Assembly: GCA_040756745.1 (NCBI GenBank) | Contig: JBFLYO010000013.1 | Coordinates: 33,045 to 97,044 of the forward strand | Direction: 5' to 3' | DNA length: 64,000 nt | Source: JBFLYO01 sp040756745 | GTDB taxonomy: Bacteria; Bacteroidota; Ignavibacteria; UBA10030; UBA6906 | Shown here: positions 37,382-44,893 of the stretch, in pieces | How the letters are laid out: each line of letters opens with the position of its first letter | How positions within the stretch are numbered: the stretch's first letter is position 1 | Notes under the pieces: model-generated | Database searches by the model: none | Told to the model about the DNA's origin: nothing | Seen by the model: the letters and a program-made list of their open reading frames with translations, nothing else | Position numbers and translations under genes: made by a program

Positions 37382-37504
37382 GGAGTAAGGAGTAGGGAGG
37401 TAGGGAGTAGGGGGAGAGCGGTGAGTCAATCTACGAGGGACAATCCACAATCCACAGTCGACAACCGTATTCTCCCTACCCCCTACCTCCTTACCCCTTA
37501 CTCC
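37382..37504. repeat. Long inverted GGGAGTA/GTAGGGG heptamer arrays
   Basis: The purine array at 37382-37415 pairs with the pyrimidine array at 37471-37504 over about 34 bases with few mismatches. The loop contains another heptamer run, ACAATCC/ACAGTCG (37439-37470). The structure sits between two lipoprotein genes. A second copy of the family is at 43150-43237. Confidence 0.85.
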
Positions 37505-37530
37505 TTGCCTTTCGTAGCTATCTTAGAGCC

Positions 37531-38106
37531 TCAGTTGCTAAACTTGCCCTTAAACAGCGACCAGCTCGTGCTTGCGGTGGTCTTAAAATCCGCCCACCGG
37601 TAAATCGACCAGATGTTGGCGTTGTTCCTGCCGATGGCAAACTGGAGGTTTCCGGTGGCAACCTTGGGGAACGTCGCGTCCGTGTGCTCGAAGGTGAGCG
37701 TGTAGTCATACTCTGCAAGCGCCGAATCGCCGCTCAGGAAGAACGACTTCTCGGTCAGCACGAGGCTGGAGGTGGACGTCGGCGTCGTGCGGGCCGAGAG
37801 GTTCTGAAAGTATGCCTGTTCCTCCGCCGTGGTCCAGGAGCTGAACACGGAGGCATACTGGGCGCTCCCTTCGCTCGACGGGATGAAAACGAACGACCTG
37901 CCATCGCTGGCCGGGGTGGAGAAACATGCGACGTAATTCTGCACGCTCTTCAGGTCGACACTCTGCTGGAGGTTGCTGACGGCGATCTTGGGATCTGTGG
38001 CGGGGGGAAACTGTCCTCCCGACTCCGTCGGCGCCTCCGCGTCTCTCGGCTCAAACCACCCGCAGCCCGCCATTACCAACGCGAACATCGCAACAACAAT
38101 TCTCAA
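37531..38106 (-). CDS. Putative lipoprotein, NTF2-like
   Basis: A 191-residue lipoprotein if translation starts at TTG 38106, which gives the good signal RIVVAMFALVMAGC; the Cys of MAGC is the lipidation site. ATG 38088 would leave too short a signal, and the longer frame from TTG 38127 is translated heptamer repeat. The mature part (LQQSVDLKSVQNYVACFS ... WSIYRWADFKT) resembles the neighbour at 36858-37367 in length and ending, and the two are probably paralogues. The repeat array touches the 5' end of the gene. Confidence 0.65.
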   Translation of the reverse strand: MRIVVAMFALVMAGCGWFEPRDAEAPTESGGQFPPATDPKIAVSNLQQSVDLKSVQNYVACFSTPASDGRSFVFIPSSEGSAQYASVFSSWTTAEEQAYFQNLSARTTPTSTSSLVLTEKSFFLSGDSALAEYDYTLTFEHTDATFPKVATGNLQFAIGRNNANIWSIYRWADFKTTASTSWSLFKGKFSN

Positions 38107-38233
38107 TCCCGTATCCTCAATCCTCAATTATGGGAGCGTGATGAATCGCGCCCCTACGCTGTGTACGGGCGCGGCAACCGTGCCCCTACATCTCTCCAAC
38201 AATCCTCGATTCTCAAACCTCAATCCTCAATTA
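38102..38233. repeat. CTCAATC heptamer arrays bracketing a REP-like palindrome
   Basis: Arrays of TCCTCAATCCTCAATT type at 38102-38128 and 38201-38233 enclose an imperfect palindrome at 38150-38190 with CGCGCCCCTACG and CCGTGCCCCTACA arms around a GTACGGGCGCGG centre. The recR stop codon lies inside the second array, and the lipoprotein start lies in the first. Confidence 0.75.
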
Positions 38234-38827
38234 GACCTCCACCCTCCCCTCTAACGCTTTTCCCAATGTCGCCTCATCGGCAAACTCCAGGTCTCCTCCC
38301 ACCGGTATTCCACGCGCGATCCTGGAGACCCGCACCCCCAGGGGCTTCAGGAGCTTCGTCAGGTAGATCGTTGTGGCTTCACCCTCCACATTCGGGTTCA
38401 TGGCGAGGATTACCTCGGCGACGTCGCCGGTCACGCGGGCCAGGAGTTCCTTCACCTTGAGATCTTCCGGTCCGATGCCGTCGAGCGGGGAAAGCGAGCC
38501 GCCGAGCACGTGGTACAGGCCGTCGTACTCGTTCGTCTTCTCGAGGGCGATGACGTCGTTGGGTTCCTCTACGACGCAGATTATGCTCCGCGTCCGTTTG
38601 GGGCTTGCGCAGATTGCGCAGGGGTCGGTTTCGGTAATGTTGCAGCAGGTGGAGCAGTACCGGATGCGGTCCTTGACGTTGACCATGGCTTTCGCCATGC
38701 GAACGACGTCCTCTCTCGGCTGTTTCAGAAGAAAGAGGGCCAGGCGCTGGGCGGTCTTCCGGCCGATGCCCGGGAGGCGGGCGAACTCCTCGATGAGCTG
38801 GTGGAGCGCTTCGGATGTATACAGCAT
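38231..38827 (-). CDS. recR: Recombination mediator RecR
   Basis: A 198-residue RecR. It has the helix-hairpin-helix LPGIGRKTAQRLALFLL near residue 20, a zinc finger CSTCCNITETDPCAICAS (about 57-74) and a Toprim domain (ICVVEEPNDVIALEKTNEY). It loads RecA at gaps with RecF/RecO. It lies 29 bases downstream of ebfC, a conserved pairing; dnaX, often upstream, is not here. Confidence 0.94.
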   Translation of the reverse strand: MLYTSEALHQLIEEFARLPGIGRKTAQRLALFLLKQPREDVVRMAKAMVNVKDRIRYCSTCCNITETDPCAICASPKRTRSIICVVEEPNDVIALEKTNEYDGLYHVLGGSLSPLDGIGPEDLKVKELLARVTGDVAEVILAMNPNVEGEATTIYLTKLLKPLGVRVSRIARGIPVGGDLEFADEATLGKALEGRVEV

Positions 38828-38856
38828 GGACGTTCGTGGGGCGGGAGGGGGGCCGG

Positions 38857-39195
38857 TCAGAGGCCGGGGATGGACAGGCCCGGGATGTTCGGCAGCAGCC
38901 CGCTCGTGACTTTTGCCATCTCCGCCTGTGCCATCGTTGCAGCGTCTTCCAGTCCCTTGTTCACGGCGGCAAGTACAAGGTCCTCCAGCATTTCCACGTC
39001 GTTCGGGTTCACCACTTCCTTGTCGATGGTGAGGGAGACCACTCGCTGCTTGCCGTTGACGGTCACGCGCACCATGCCGCCTCCTGCCTCGGCAGTCACG
39101 GTCTTCGATTCAAGCTCTTCCTGAACGCGCGCCATCTTCTCCTGCATCTTTTGAATCTGCTGCATCATGCCCGCCATATTCGGCAGCCCGCCCAT
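38857..39195 (-). CDS. ebfC: Nucleoid-associated protein EbfC/YbaB
   Basis: A 112-residue YbaB-family DNA-binding protein. MMQQIQKMQEKMARVQEEL forms the N-terminal helix and VTAEAGGGMVRVTVNGKQRVVSL the central sheet. ATG 39195 is preceded by GGAG and a very good promoter 36 bases upstream, leaving a leader of about 30 bases. It heads the ebfC-recR pair. Confidence 0.93.
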   Translation of the reverse strand: MGGLPNMAGMMQQIQKMQEKMARVQEELESKTVTAEAGGGMVRVTVNGKQRVVSLTIDKEVVNPNDVEMLEDLVLAAVNKGLEDAATMAQAEMAKVTSGLLPNIPGLSIPGL

Positions 39196-39230
39196 GCGCG
39201 TCTCCGTGTGTGTTGTGTTGAAATCATTCC

Positions 39231-39259
39231 ATTATATCGGTTTCGCTGAGGAAAGTCAA
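39231..39259 (-). promoter_or_regulatory. Sigma-70-type promoter of ebfC-recR
   Basis: On the minus strand TTGACT (39259-39254), a 17-base spacer and TATAAT (39236-39231): one mismatch to the consensus minus-35 and a perfect minus-10. It fires toward ebfC, whose ATG lies about 30 bases after the expected start of transcription. Confidence 0.85.
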
Positions 39260-39271
39260 CCTTTCGATTTC

Positions 39272-39300
39272 TTGACTTTCTAAGCGGAATGCGTTAAATT
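39272..39300 (+). promoter_or_regulatory. Sigma-70-type promoter of the uppS-bamA-lpx operon
   Basis: TTGACT (39272-39277), a 17-base spacer and TAAATT (39295-39300). It is back-to-back with the ebfC promoter. Because transcription would start near 39306, the TTG at 39303 cannot be the uppS start. Confidence 0.65.
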
Positions 39301-39353
39301 TTTTGTTCAGGCTGTGTTGGTATCTCTATATAATAGACGGCGGGCGGTTCACG

Positions 39354-40199
39354 GTGGGGGACAACCTCTTGGGAAAAGGCCCTGAACAGGCAACGGGAGA
39401 AGACAGGAAGGCGCAGGAGAAGCTTCGAGCGTCGGGCGAGATTCCCCGTCACATTGCGATCATCATGGACGGGAATGGGCGCTGGGCGAAGAAGCGTGGG
39501 ATGCCCCGCATCGCGGGTCATTCCGAGGGAGTTGAATCTGTCCGCGATACCGTAGAGGCCTGCGGCCAGCTCGGCATCCAATACCTCACCCTCTACGCGT
39601 TTTCGACGGAGAATTGGAAGCGGCCGCAGGAAGAAGTCTCGCTGCTCATGCGCCTCCTCCTGAAGGCCCTCAAAGACGAGACCGACCGCCTCCACACCAA
39701 CAACGTCCGCATACAGGCGATCGGCGATATCGCCGCGCTTCCCCAGGAAGTGCAGAACGAACTGCTCGAGGACATCCAGAAAACGAAGGACAACACCGGC
39801 CTGACGCTGTCGCTCGCCCTCAGCTACAGCGGTCGATGGGATATTGCCAGGGCGATCACGCTCCTCGGCCGCGAGATCCGGGAAGGGCGCCTCCGTGAAG
39901 ACCATGTCACAGAAGAGCTGGTCAGTTCGTACATTTCCACCGCCGGCATGCCCGACCCCGACCTGCTCATAAGGACAAGCGGGGAGTTCCGAATCAGCAA
40001 TTTCCTCCTGTGGCAGCTTGCCTACACGGAGATTTTCATCACACCGAAGTTCTGGCCGTCGTTCAGACGCGACGAGCTCTACGCCGCCATTCACGACTAT
40101 CAGAGACGGGAGCGAAGGTTCGGGATGGTCAGTGAGCAGGTGCGTGCCGGCGACGAGAAGCGGCCGGGCCGTCTCGTCAAGAGCGCAACGGGGCTCTGA
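39354..40199 (+). CDS. uppS: Undecaprenyl diphosphate synthase (isoprenyl transferase)
   Basis: A cis-prenyltransferase making the lipid carrier for cell wall and O-antigen units. The catalytic Asp and motif MDGNGRWAKKRG, HSEG, TLYAFSTENWKRP and RTSGEFRISNFLLWQ are all present. The start is uncertain: GTG 39354 or TTG 39369 both fit; the promoter at 39272-39300 rules out an earlier TTG at 39303. The stop is one base before bamA, so this gene and the bamA-lpx operon are cotranscribed, and UppS supply is tied to outer-membrane assembly genes. Confidence 0.92.
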   Translation: MGDNLLGKGPEQATGEDRKAQEKLRASGEIPRHIAIIMDGNGRWAKKRGMPRIAGHSEGVESVRDTVEACGQLGIQYLTLYAFSTENWKRPQEEVSLLMRLLLKALKDETDRLHTNNVRIQAIGDIAALPQEVQNELLEDIQKTKDNTGLTLSLALSYSGRWDIARAITLLGREIREGRLREDHVTEELVSSYISTAGMPDPDLLIRTSGEFRISNFLLWQLAYTEIFITPKFWPSFRRDELYAAIHDYQRRERRFGMVSEQVRAGDEKRPGRLVKSATGL

Positions 40200-40200
40200 G

Positions 40201-42558
40201 ATGACCAGGACGATATCCCTCCTTGCCCTCGCAGGAGCGCTCCTCTGCTCCGTGGGGGCCTCCGCGCAGCCGCGCCAGGAAATTTACAAGATCCTCGGAA
40301 TCTCCGTTGAAGGCAACCAGCTTTCCGACCCCGCCGCGCTCATCGCCAACTCCGGGCTGAAGGTCGGAGACGAGCTTGCCGTCCCGGGTGAGCAGACCGC
40401 TCAGGCCATCCGCCACCTCTGGGCGCTCAAGCTGTTCGACGACATTCGGATTTCGGTCGACCGCATCCTCGGCAACGGCGTCTATCTCCTGATCACCGTG
40501 AAGGAACTCCCCCGCTACGAACGGACCGTCCTCACCGGGCGCGACGAGGTCAGCGAGGACGACATCATGAAGAAGATCAACCTGGTACGGGGACAGGTCT
40601 TTCAGCCCCAGGATGCCGTCCGCATCAAGAAGGAGATCAAAAAGCTGTATGAGAAGGAAGGCTATCTCCTTGCCGAGGTGAACGTTTCCACAAGTCCCGA
40701 CACAACAAAGAATCGCGTCGTCCTGCACGTCGACATCGACGAGGGGCCCGAGGTGCAGGTGGACCATATCCTTTTCGAGGGGAACACCGCGTTCACGGCC
40801 GGGGATCTCCGCGGCGCGATGGACGAGATTGCCGAAAAGCACTGGTGGAAGTTCTGGTCGTCGGCAAACTTCGACGAGAAGAACTACCAGGACGACAAGA
40901 AGAAGATCATCAACTTCTACCGGAAGAACGGCTACCGGGATGCCCAGATCGTGTCCGATTCCATCTGGTATTCGCCCGACAAGGAGGACATGACAATCCT
41001 GATCCGGGTGAACGAGGGAGCGCAGTACAAGATCCGCAACATCCGGTGGCAGGGGAACACGGTCTACACCGTGGACCAGCTCAACGAGCGGCTCGGCATC
41101 CAGCCCGGAGAGGTGTACAACCAGGAAAAGTTCGAACAGAACCTCCGCGGGAATGAATCGCAGTCCGACGTTGCCTCGCTGTACCTCGACAACGGCTACC
41201 TGCGGATCAATCTGGAACCCACGGAGACCCGCGTTGCCGAGGATTCGGTGGACATCACGATCAACGTCTACGAGATGAACCAGTTCCGGATCGGGCATGT
41301 CGCGATCAAGGGGAACACCAAGACGCAGGAGAAAGTGATCCGCCGCGAGCTGTACACGCGCCCGGGGGATTTTTTCAGCCGTGCCGCGATCATCCGCAGC
41401 ATCCGGCAGCTTTCGGTCCTGAACTATTTCAATCCGGAGAAAATCAAACCGGACTACCAGCTCGTCGACGACAAGACCGTGGACCTCACATACGAGGTCG
41501 AAGAGAAATCGAGCGACAACATCAATGCATCTGTCGGCTACAGCGGGGCCTTCGGCGTCACGGGAGCCCTCGGGTTCACGATTAACAACTTCTCCATCAC
41601 CGAGCCCTTCTCGGGGGGCGCAGGTCAGATTCTCAGTTTCGAGTGGCAGTTCGGGGAGGCGTCCCGCTTCCGCACCTTTAGTCTCTCGTTCACCGAGCCA
41701 TGGCTGTTCGGCGAGCCGACGCTGCTGGGTGTGAGCCTGTTCGACACGCGGCAGATCTACACCTTCGACCTGCAGCAGACGGGTGCGTCGATCCGCGTCG
41801 GCCGCCGGTTCAAGTGGCCGGACGATTACTTCCGGGGCGACTGGATCCTGAGCGGCCAGCAGAACGACGTGCGCGACGGACAGGGGATCTATCGCGAAGG
41901 GAAGACTAGCCAGGTCAGCATCACGCAGGTGATCACGCGGAACAGCATCGATAACCCGGTGTTCCCGGTGACCGGGTCCAACGTCTCGCTTTCGATCCAG
42001 CTCTCGGGCGGTCCGTTGCTGCCGGGGAACATCGACTTTCACAAGTGGGTCTTCACGTCGGAGTGGTACCTTCCGATGTTCAACAGCGCGCGTGTGGCCC
42101 TTTACCTGAGCTCGACGTATGGCTACATCGCACCGTTTGACAATTCAATCATCCCGCCGCTGGATCTGTTTTTCATGGGAGGGACCGGACTCGGCTACGT
42201 GGCCACGACCCCCTTGCGGGGATATGAAGACCAGTCGGTCGGGGTCCGCAACGCCGAAGGGGTGATTGTGGGGGGGAACGCCATGACCAGGCAGACGCTC
42301 GAGTTGCGGTTGGCGGCCGCCATCAATCCGATCCCGATCTACTTCCTGGCCTTCGCCGAGGGGGGGAATGTCTTTGCATCCATGCAGCGGGCCAACTTCT
42401 TCGACCTGAAGCGCTCGGCGGGCATCGGCGCGCGCCTGCAGATCAACCCGATCGGGCTCCTCGGGTTCGACTATGGCTACGGGTTCGACGACGTCTATCC
42501 GAAGGACGGAAAGCCGGACGGCTGGCATTTCCATTTTGTGTTCGGCCGGGGCTTCTGA
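40201..42558 (+). CDS. bamA: Outer membrane protein assembly factor BamA
   Basis: A 785-residue Omp85 protein that inserts beta-barrel proteins into the outer membrane. A signal peptide ends at about residue 23 (GASAQ). Five POTRA domains follow (about 28-450; repeat landmarks VEGNQLSD, LFEGNTAFTAGDL, IRWQGNTVYTVDQL, IKGNTKTQEKVIRREL), then a 16-stranded barrel ending in HFVFGRGF with the final Phe. The Gly-rich VRGF-like lid motif reads LRGYEDQSVG. ATG 40201 is one base after the uppS stop. The order bamA-ompH-ompH-lpxD-lpxC is a conserved envelope operon. Confidence 0.95.
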   Translation: MTRTISLLALAGALLCSVGASAQPRQEIYKILGISVEGNQLSDPAALIANSGLKVGDELAVPGEQTAQAIRHLWALKLFDDIRISVDRILGNGVYLLITVKELPRYERTVLTGRDEVSEDDIMKKINLVRGQVFQPQDAVRIKKEIKKLYEKEGYLLAEVNVSTSPDTTKNRVVLHVDIDEGPEVQVDHILFEGNTAFTAGDLRGAMDEIAEKHWWKFWSSANFDEKNYQDDKKKIINFYRKNGYRDAQIVSDSIWYSPDKEDMTILIRVNEGAQYKIRNIRWQGNTVYTVDQLNERLGIQPGEVYNQEKFEQNLRGNESQSDVASLYLDNGYLRINLEPTETRVAEDSVDITINVYEMNQFRIGHVAIKGNTKTQEKVIRRELYTRPGDFFSRAAIIRSIRQLSVLNYFNPEKIKPDYQLVDDKTVDLTYEVEEKSSDNINASVGYSGAFGVTGALGFTINNFSITEPFSGGAGQILSFEWQFGEASRFRTFSLSFTEPWLFGEPTLLGVSLFDTRQIYTFDLQQTGASIRVGRRFKWPDDYFRGDWILSGQQNDVRDGQGIYREGKTSQVSITQVITRNSIDNPVFPVTGSNVSLSIQLSGGPLLPGNIDFHKWVFTSEWYLPMFNSARVALYLSSTYGYIAPFDNSIIPPLDLFFMGGTGLGYVATTPLRGYEDQSVGVRNAEGVIVGGNAMTRQTLELRLAAAINPIPIYFLAFAEGGNVFASMQRANFFDLKRSAGIGARLQINPIGLLGFDYGYGFDDVYPKDGKPDGWHFHFVFGRGF

Positions 42559-42570
42559 TCGCCTCGAATT

Positions 42571-42605
42571 CATCACTCTTCACTCTTAACTCATAACTCT
42601 CAATC
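42571..42605. repeat. TCACTCT/TAACTCA heptamer array
   Basis: The words TCACTCT TCACTCT TAACTCA TAACTCT follow one another with exact 7-base period between bamA and the first ompH gene. It is the inverse of the array at 12404-12440. Confidence 0.8.
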
Positions 42606-42614
42606 GGGGTTCTC

Positions 42615-43142
42615 GTGAAAACTCCTCTCCTCTCGCTTAGCATCATCGTCCTTGCGGTCGGCATCGTCTCCGCCTCCGCACAGCAGCGCATCGGGTTCGT
42701 CAACTCCACCAAAATCTTCCAGGAGCTGCCGGCGGCCCAGGACGCGCAGAAGAAGATCGACGCCATCGGCAAGCCGTTGCAGGATTCGCTGGAAGCCATG
42801 CAGAGAGATCTGCAGGCGAAGTACGAAGAGTACCAGAAGAAGGAAGCCCTGTACAACGACGCCACCAAGAAGGCCGAGCAGCAGAAGCTGATCGACCAGG
42901 AGCGCCGCGTCCAGGAGTACCGGCTCGAGAAGTTCGGCCAGGACGGCGAGCTCGCCAAACAGACGGAAAAGATCATTAACCCGATCCGGGAAAAAATCAA
43001 AGCGGCGATCGCCCAGGTGGCGAAGGAGGAGAAGTACAATTTCGTGTTCGACAAGACCGAGCAGATCCAGATCCTCCTGTACGGCGACCCGAAAGACGAG
43101 CTGACGTTCAAGGTCATTGATAAGCTGAAGCGTGGCAAGTGA
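42615..43142 (+). CDS. Skp/OmpH-family periplasmic chaperone (first copy)
   Basis: A 175-residue chaperone that holds unfolded outer-membrane proteins. The GTG at 42615 starts a signal peptide (KTPLLSLSIIVLAVGIVSASA), the conserved RIGFVNSTKIFQELPAAQDAQ follows, and the middle is a long charged coiled coil (about 50-130). Its neighbour downstream is a paralogue of 173 residues. Both are between bamA and lpxD as in many Bacteroidota. Confidence 0.9.
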   Translation: MKTPLLSLSIIVLAVGIVSASAQQRIGFVNSTKIFQELPAAQDAQKKIDAIGKPLQDSLEAMQRDLQAKYEEYQKKEALYNDATKKAEQQKLIDQERRVQEYRLEKFGQDGELAKQTEKIINPIREKIKAAIAQVAKEEKYNFVFDKTEQIQILLYGDPKDELTFKVIDKLKRGK

Positions 43143-43149
43143 GTGGCAA

Positions 43150-43237
43150 TGAGTAGGGGGTATGGAAGTAGGGAGTAGGGTGGAGAGCAACAACGCCCCG
43201 CTTTTCCCTTACCCCCTACCTCCTTACCCCCTACTCT
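43150..43237. repeat. Inverted GTAGGGA heptamer arrays between the two ompH genes
   Basis: The array at 43150-43179 pairs with the opposite-sense array at 43206-43237 over about 30 bases. It forms a long hairpin inside an otherwise tight operon, where it could act as an attenuator or RNA processing site. It is the same family as 37382-37504. Confidence 0.85.
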
Positions 43238-43285
43238 TGTACTCGGGCTGCGAGCCCGACAGTGTACTGATACGGAGATCCTTCA

Positions 43286-43807
43286 ATGCATCGCTACCTG
43301 CTTATCCTGAGCTTCCTCGCCTTGTTCAGCCCCCCCGCGCTGCCCCAATCCAAGATCGGCTACATCAACTCCGAATCCATCATGCAGACACTGCCGGAAG
43401 CGATCGATGCGCAGAAGTCGATCGACGCCCTGGTCGCAGGGTGGGAGGCGGAACTGCAGAAGATGCAGTCTGACTGGAAGCGGAAGTTCGACGAGTACGA
43501 CAAGCGAAAGCTCATCCTGACCGACCAGGTACGCGCGGACCAGGAACGGCAGCTGCGCGAGCTCGACCAGAGCATCAGCGATTTCCGGAACAAGAAATTC
43601 GGCCAGAACGGCGAGCTGTTCCAGAAGCAAAACGACATAATGAAACCGATCCAGAACAAGATGTTCAAGGTTCTCGAGGAGGTCGCGAAGGAAGAGGGGC
43701 TCGACTACGTGTTCGACAAGAGCGGACAGATCCTGCTCCTGTACGCGAACGAAAAGTACGACCTCACCCAGAAGGTCCTGCAACGCATGCAAACGTACGG
43801 GAAGTGA
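43286..43807 (+). CDS. Skp/OmpH-family periplasmic chaperone (second copy)
   Basis: A 173-residue paralogue of the preceding gene. A signal peptide (about 1-21, FSPPALPQ) is followed by KIGYINSESIMQTLPEAIDAQ and a coiled coil (about 45-130); the ends match the first copy (FGQNGEL, KEEGLDYVFDKSGQILLLYA). The 3' end overlaps lpxD by four bases. Two Skp-like proteins may serve different client sets or form mixed trimers. Confidence 0.9.
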   Translation: MHRYLLILSFLALFSPPALPQSKIGYINSESIMQTLPEAIDAQKSIDALVAGWEAELQKMQSDWKRKFDEYDKRKLILTDQVRADQERQLRELDQSISDFRNKKFGQNGELFQKQNDIMKPIQNKMFKVLEEVAKEEGLDYVFDKSGQILLLYANEKYDLTQKVLQRMQTYGK

Positions 43808-44889
43808 ACATCCCGTCCATGATGACCGTCAGTGACATTGCCGGTGCACTCGGCGCAGACCTTGACGGCGACGCGGCGATCGAGATTCGCCGCGTGGCTA
43901 AGATCGAGGAGGCAGGCGCTGGCGACATCAGTTTTCTGGCCAATCCCCGGTACCTCAAACACCTCGAGACGACCGGCGCTTCCGCGGTCATTGTGGGGCG
44001 GAAGGTCGCGCGCCCTCCCAGACCCGACGGCCTAACCCCGGTGTATCTCCGCGTCGACGATCCCTACGCGTCGTTCGTTCGCGTGCTGCTTATGTTCAAT
44101 CCCCCGCAGCCCCCGCTGCCCCCCGGTATCCACCCGAGCGCTGTCGTCGACCCGACGGCGGTGCTGGGGACCGGCGTGCGGGTGGGGCCGCTGGTGGTGA
44201 TCGGCGAACGGTGCAGGATCGGGAACGGCGCGATGCTGCTGGCCGGGACCGTGTTGGGGCGCGAAGTGAGCATAGGTGCGGGCTCGCTCCTCCATGCCAA
44301 CGTGACTGTCCGTGAGGAGTGCAGGATCGGTGAGCGCGTGATCATCCACTCGGGCACCGTCATTGGCAGCGACGGCTTCGGCTTTGCACCCAGGCCCGAC
44401 GGGTCCTTTGAAAAGATCCCTCAGCTCGGCATTGTGGTCATCGAAGACGACGTGGAGATCGGGGCGAACTGCGCGGTCGACCGGGCCACGATGGGGGAAA
44501 CTCGCATCGCCGCCGGAGCGAAACTGGACAACCTGATTCAGGTGGCCCATAACGTGGTGATCGGCGAGCATACGGTGATTGCCGCACAGGCCGGGATCTC
44601 CGGCAGCACCCACATCGGCAAGAGGAACATGATCGGCGGGCAGGTCGGGTTCACCGGACACCTTGAGATCGCCGACGACAGCAAGTGGGGGGCCCAGGCG
44701 GGCGTGCATCGTTCGGCCCACACACCCGGAGGCACCTACATGGGGACCCCTGCCGTCCCCTTCCGTGAAGCGTCAAAGATCATGGGAGCCTGGCCCCAGC
44801 TACCCGATGCGTTAGCAACGATACGGGAGCTGAAGAACGAACTCGCAGCGTTGAAAAGGGAACTGGAACAGCTCAAAGCGAGGGGGTAA
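43804..44889 (+). CDS. lpxD: UDP-3-O-acylglucosamine N-acyltransferase LpxD
   Basis: A 361-residue acyltransferase that adds the N-linked acyl chain in lipid A synthesis. The N-terminal uridine-binding domain (VAKIEEAGAGDISFLANPRYLKHLETT) is followed by about ten hexapeptide repeats of the left-handed helix. The catalytic His lies in QVAHNVVIGEHT and the second one in GSDGFGFAPR. A GTG at 43804 overlaps ompH; ATG 43819 is an alternative start. It is followed four bases later by lpxC-fabZ. Confidence 0.94.
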   Translation: MNIPSMMTVSDIAGALGADLDGDAAIEIRRVAKIEEAGAGDISFLANPRYLKHLETTGASAVIVGRKVARPPRPDGLTPVYLRVDDPYASFVRVLLMFNPPQPPLPPGIHPSAVVDPTAVLGTGVRVGPLVVIGERCRIGNGAMLLAGTVLGREVSIGAGSLLHANVTVREECRIGERVIIHSGTVIGSDGFGFAPRPDGSFEKIPQLGIVVIEDDVEIGANCAVDRATMGETRIAAGAKLDNLIQVAHNVVIGEHTVIAAQAGISGSTHIGKRNMIGGQVGFTGHLEIADDSKWGAQAGVHRSAHTPGGTYMGTPAVPFREASKIMGAWPQLPDALATIRELKNELAALKRELEQLKARG

Positions 44890-44893
44890 ACGT

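Noticed and set aside
39303..39353. Upstream start of uppS at TTG 39303
   Set aside because: It lies three bases after the predicted minus-10 element, so it would not be transcribed.
40177..42042. 621-codon open frame antisense to bamA
   Set aside because: Same reason: the sense gene has complete POTRA and barrel motifs.
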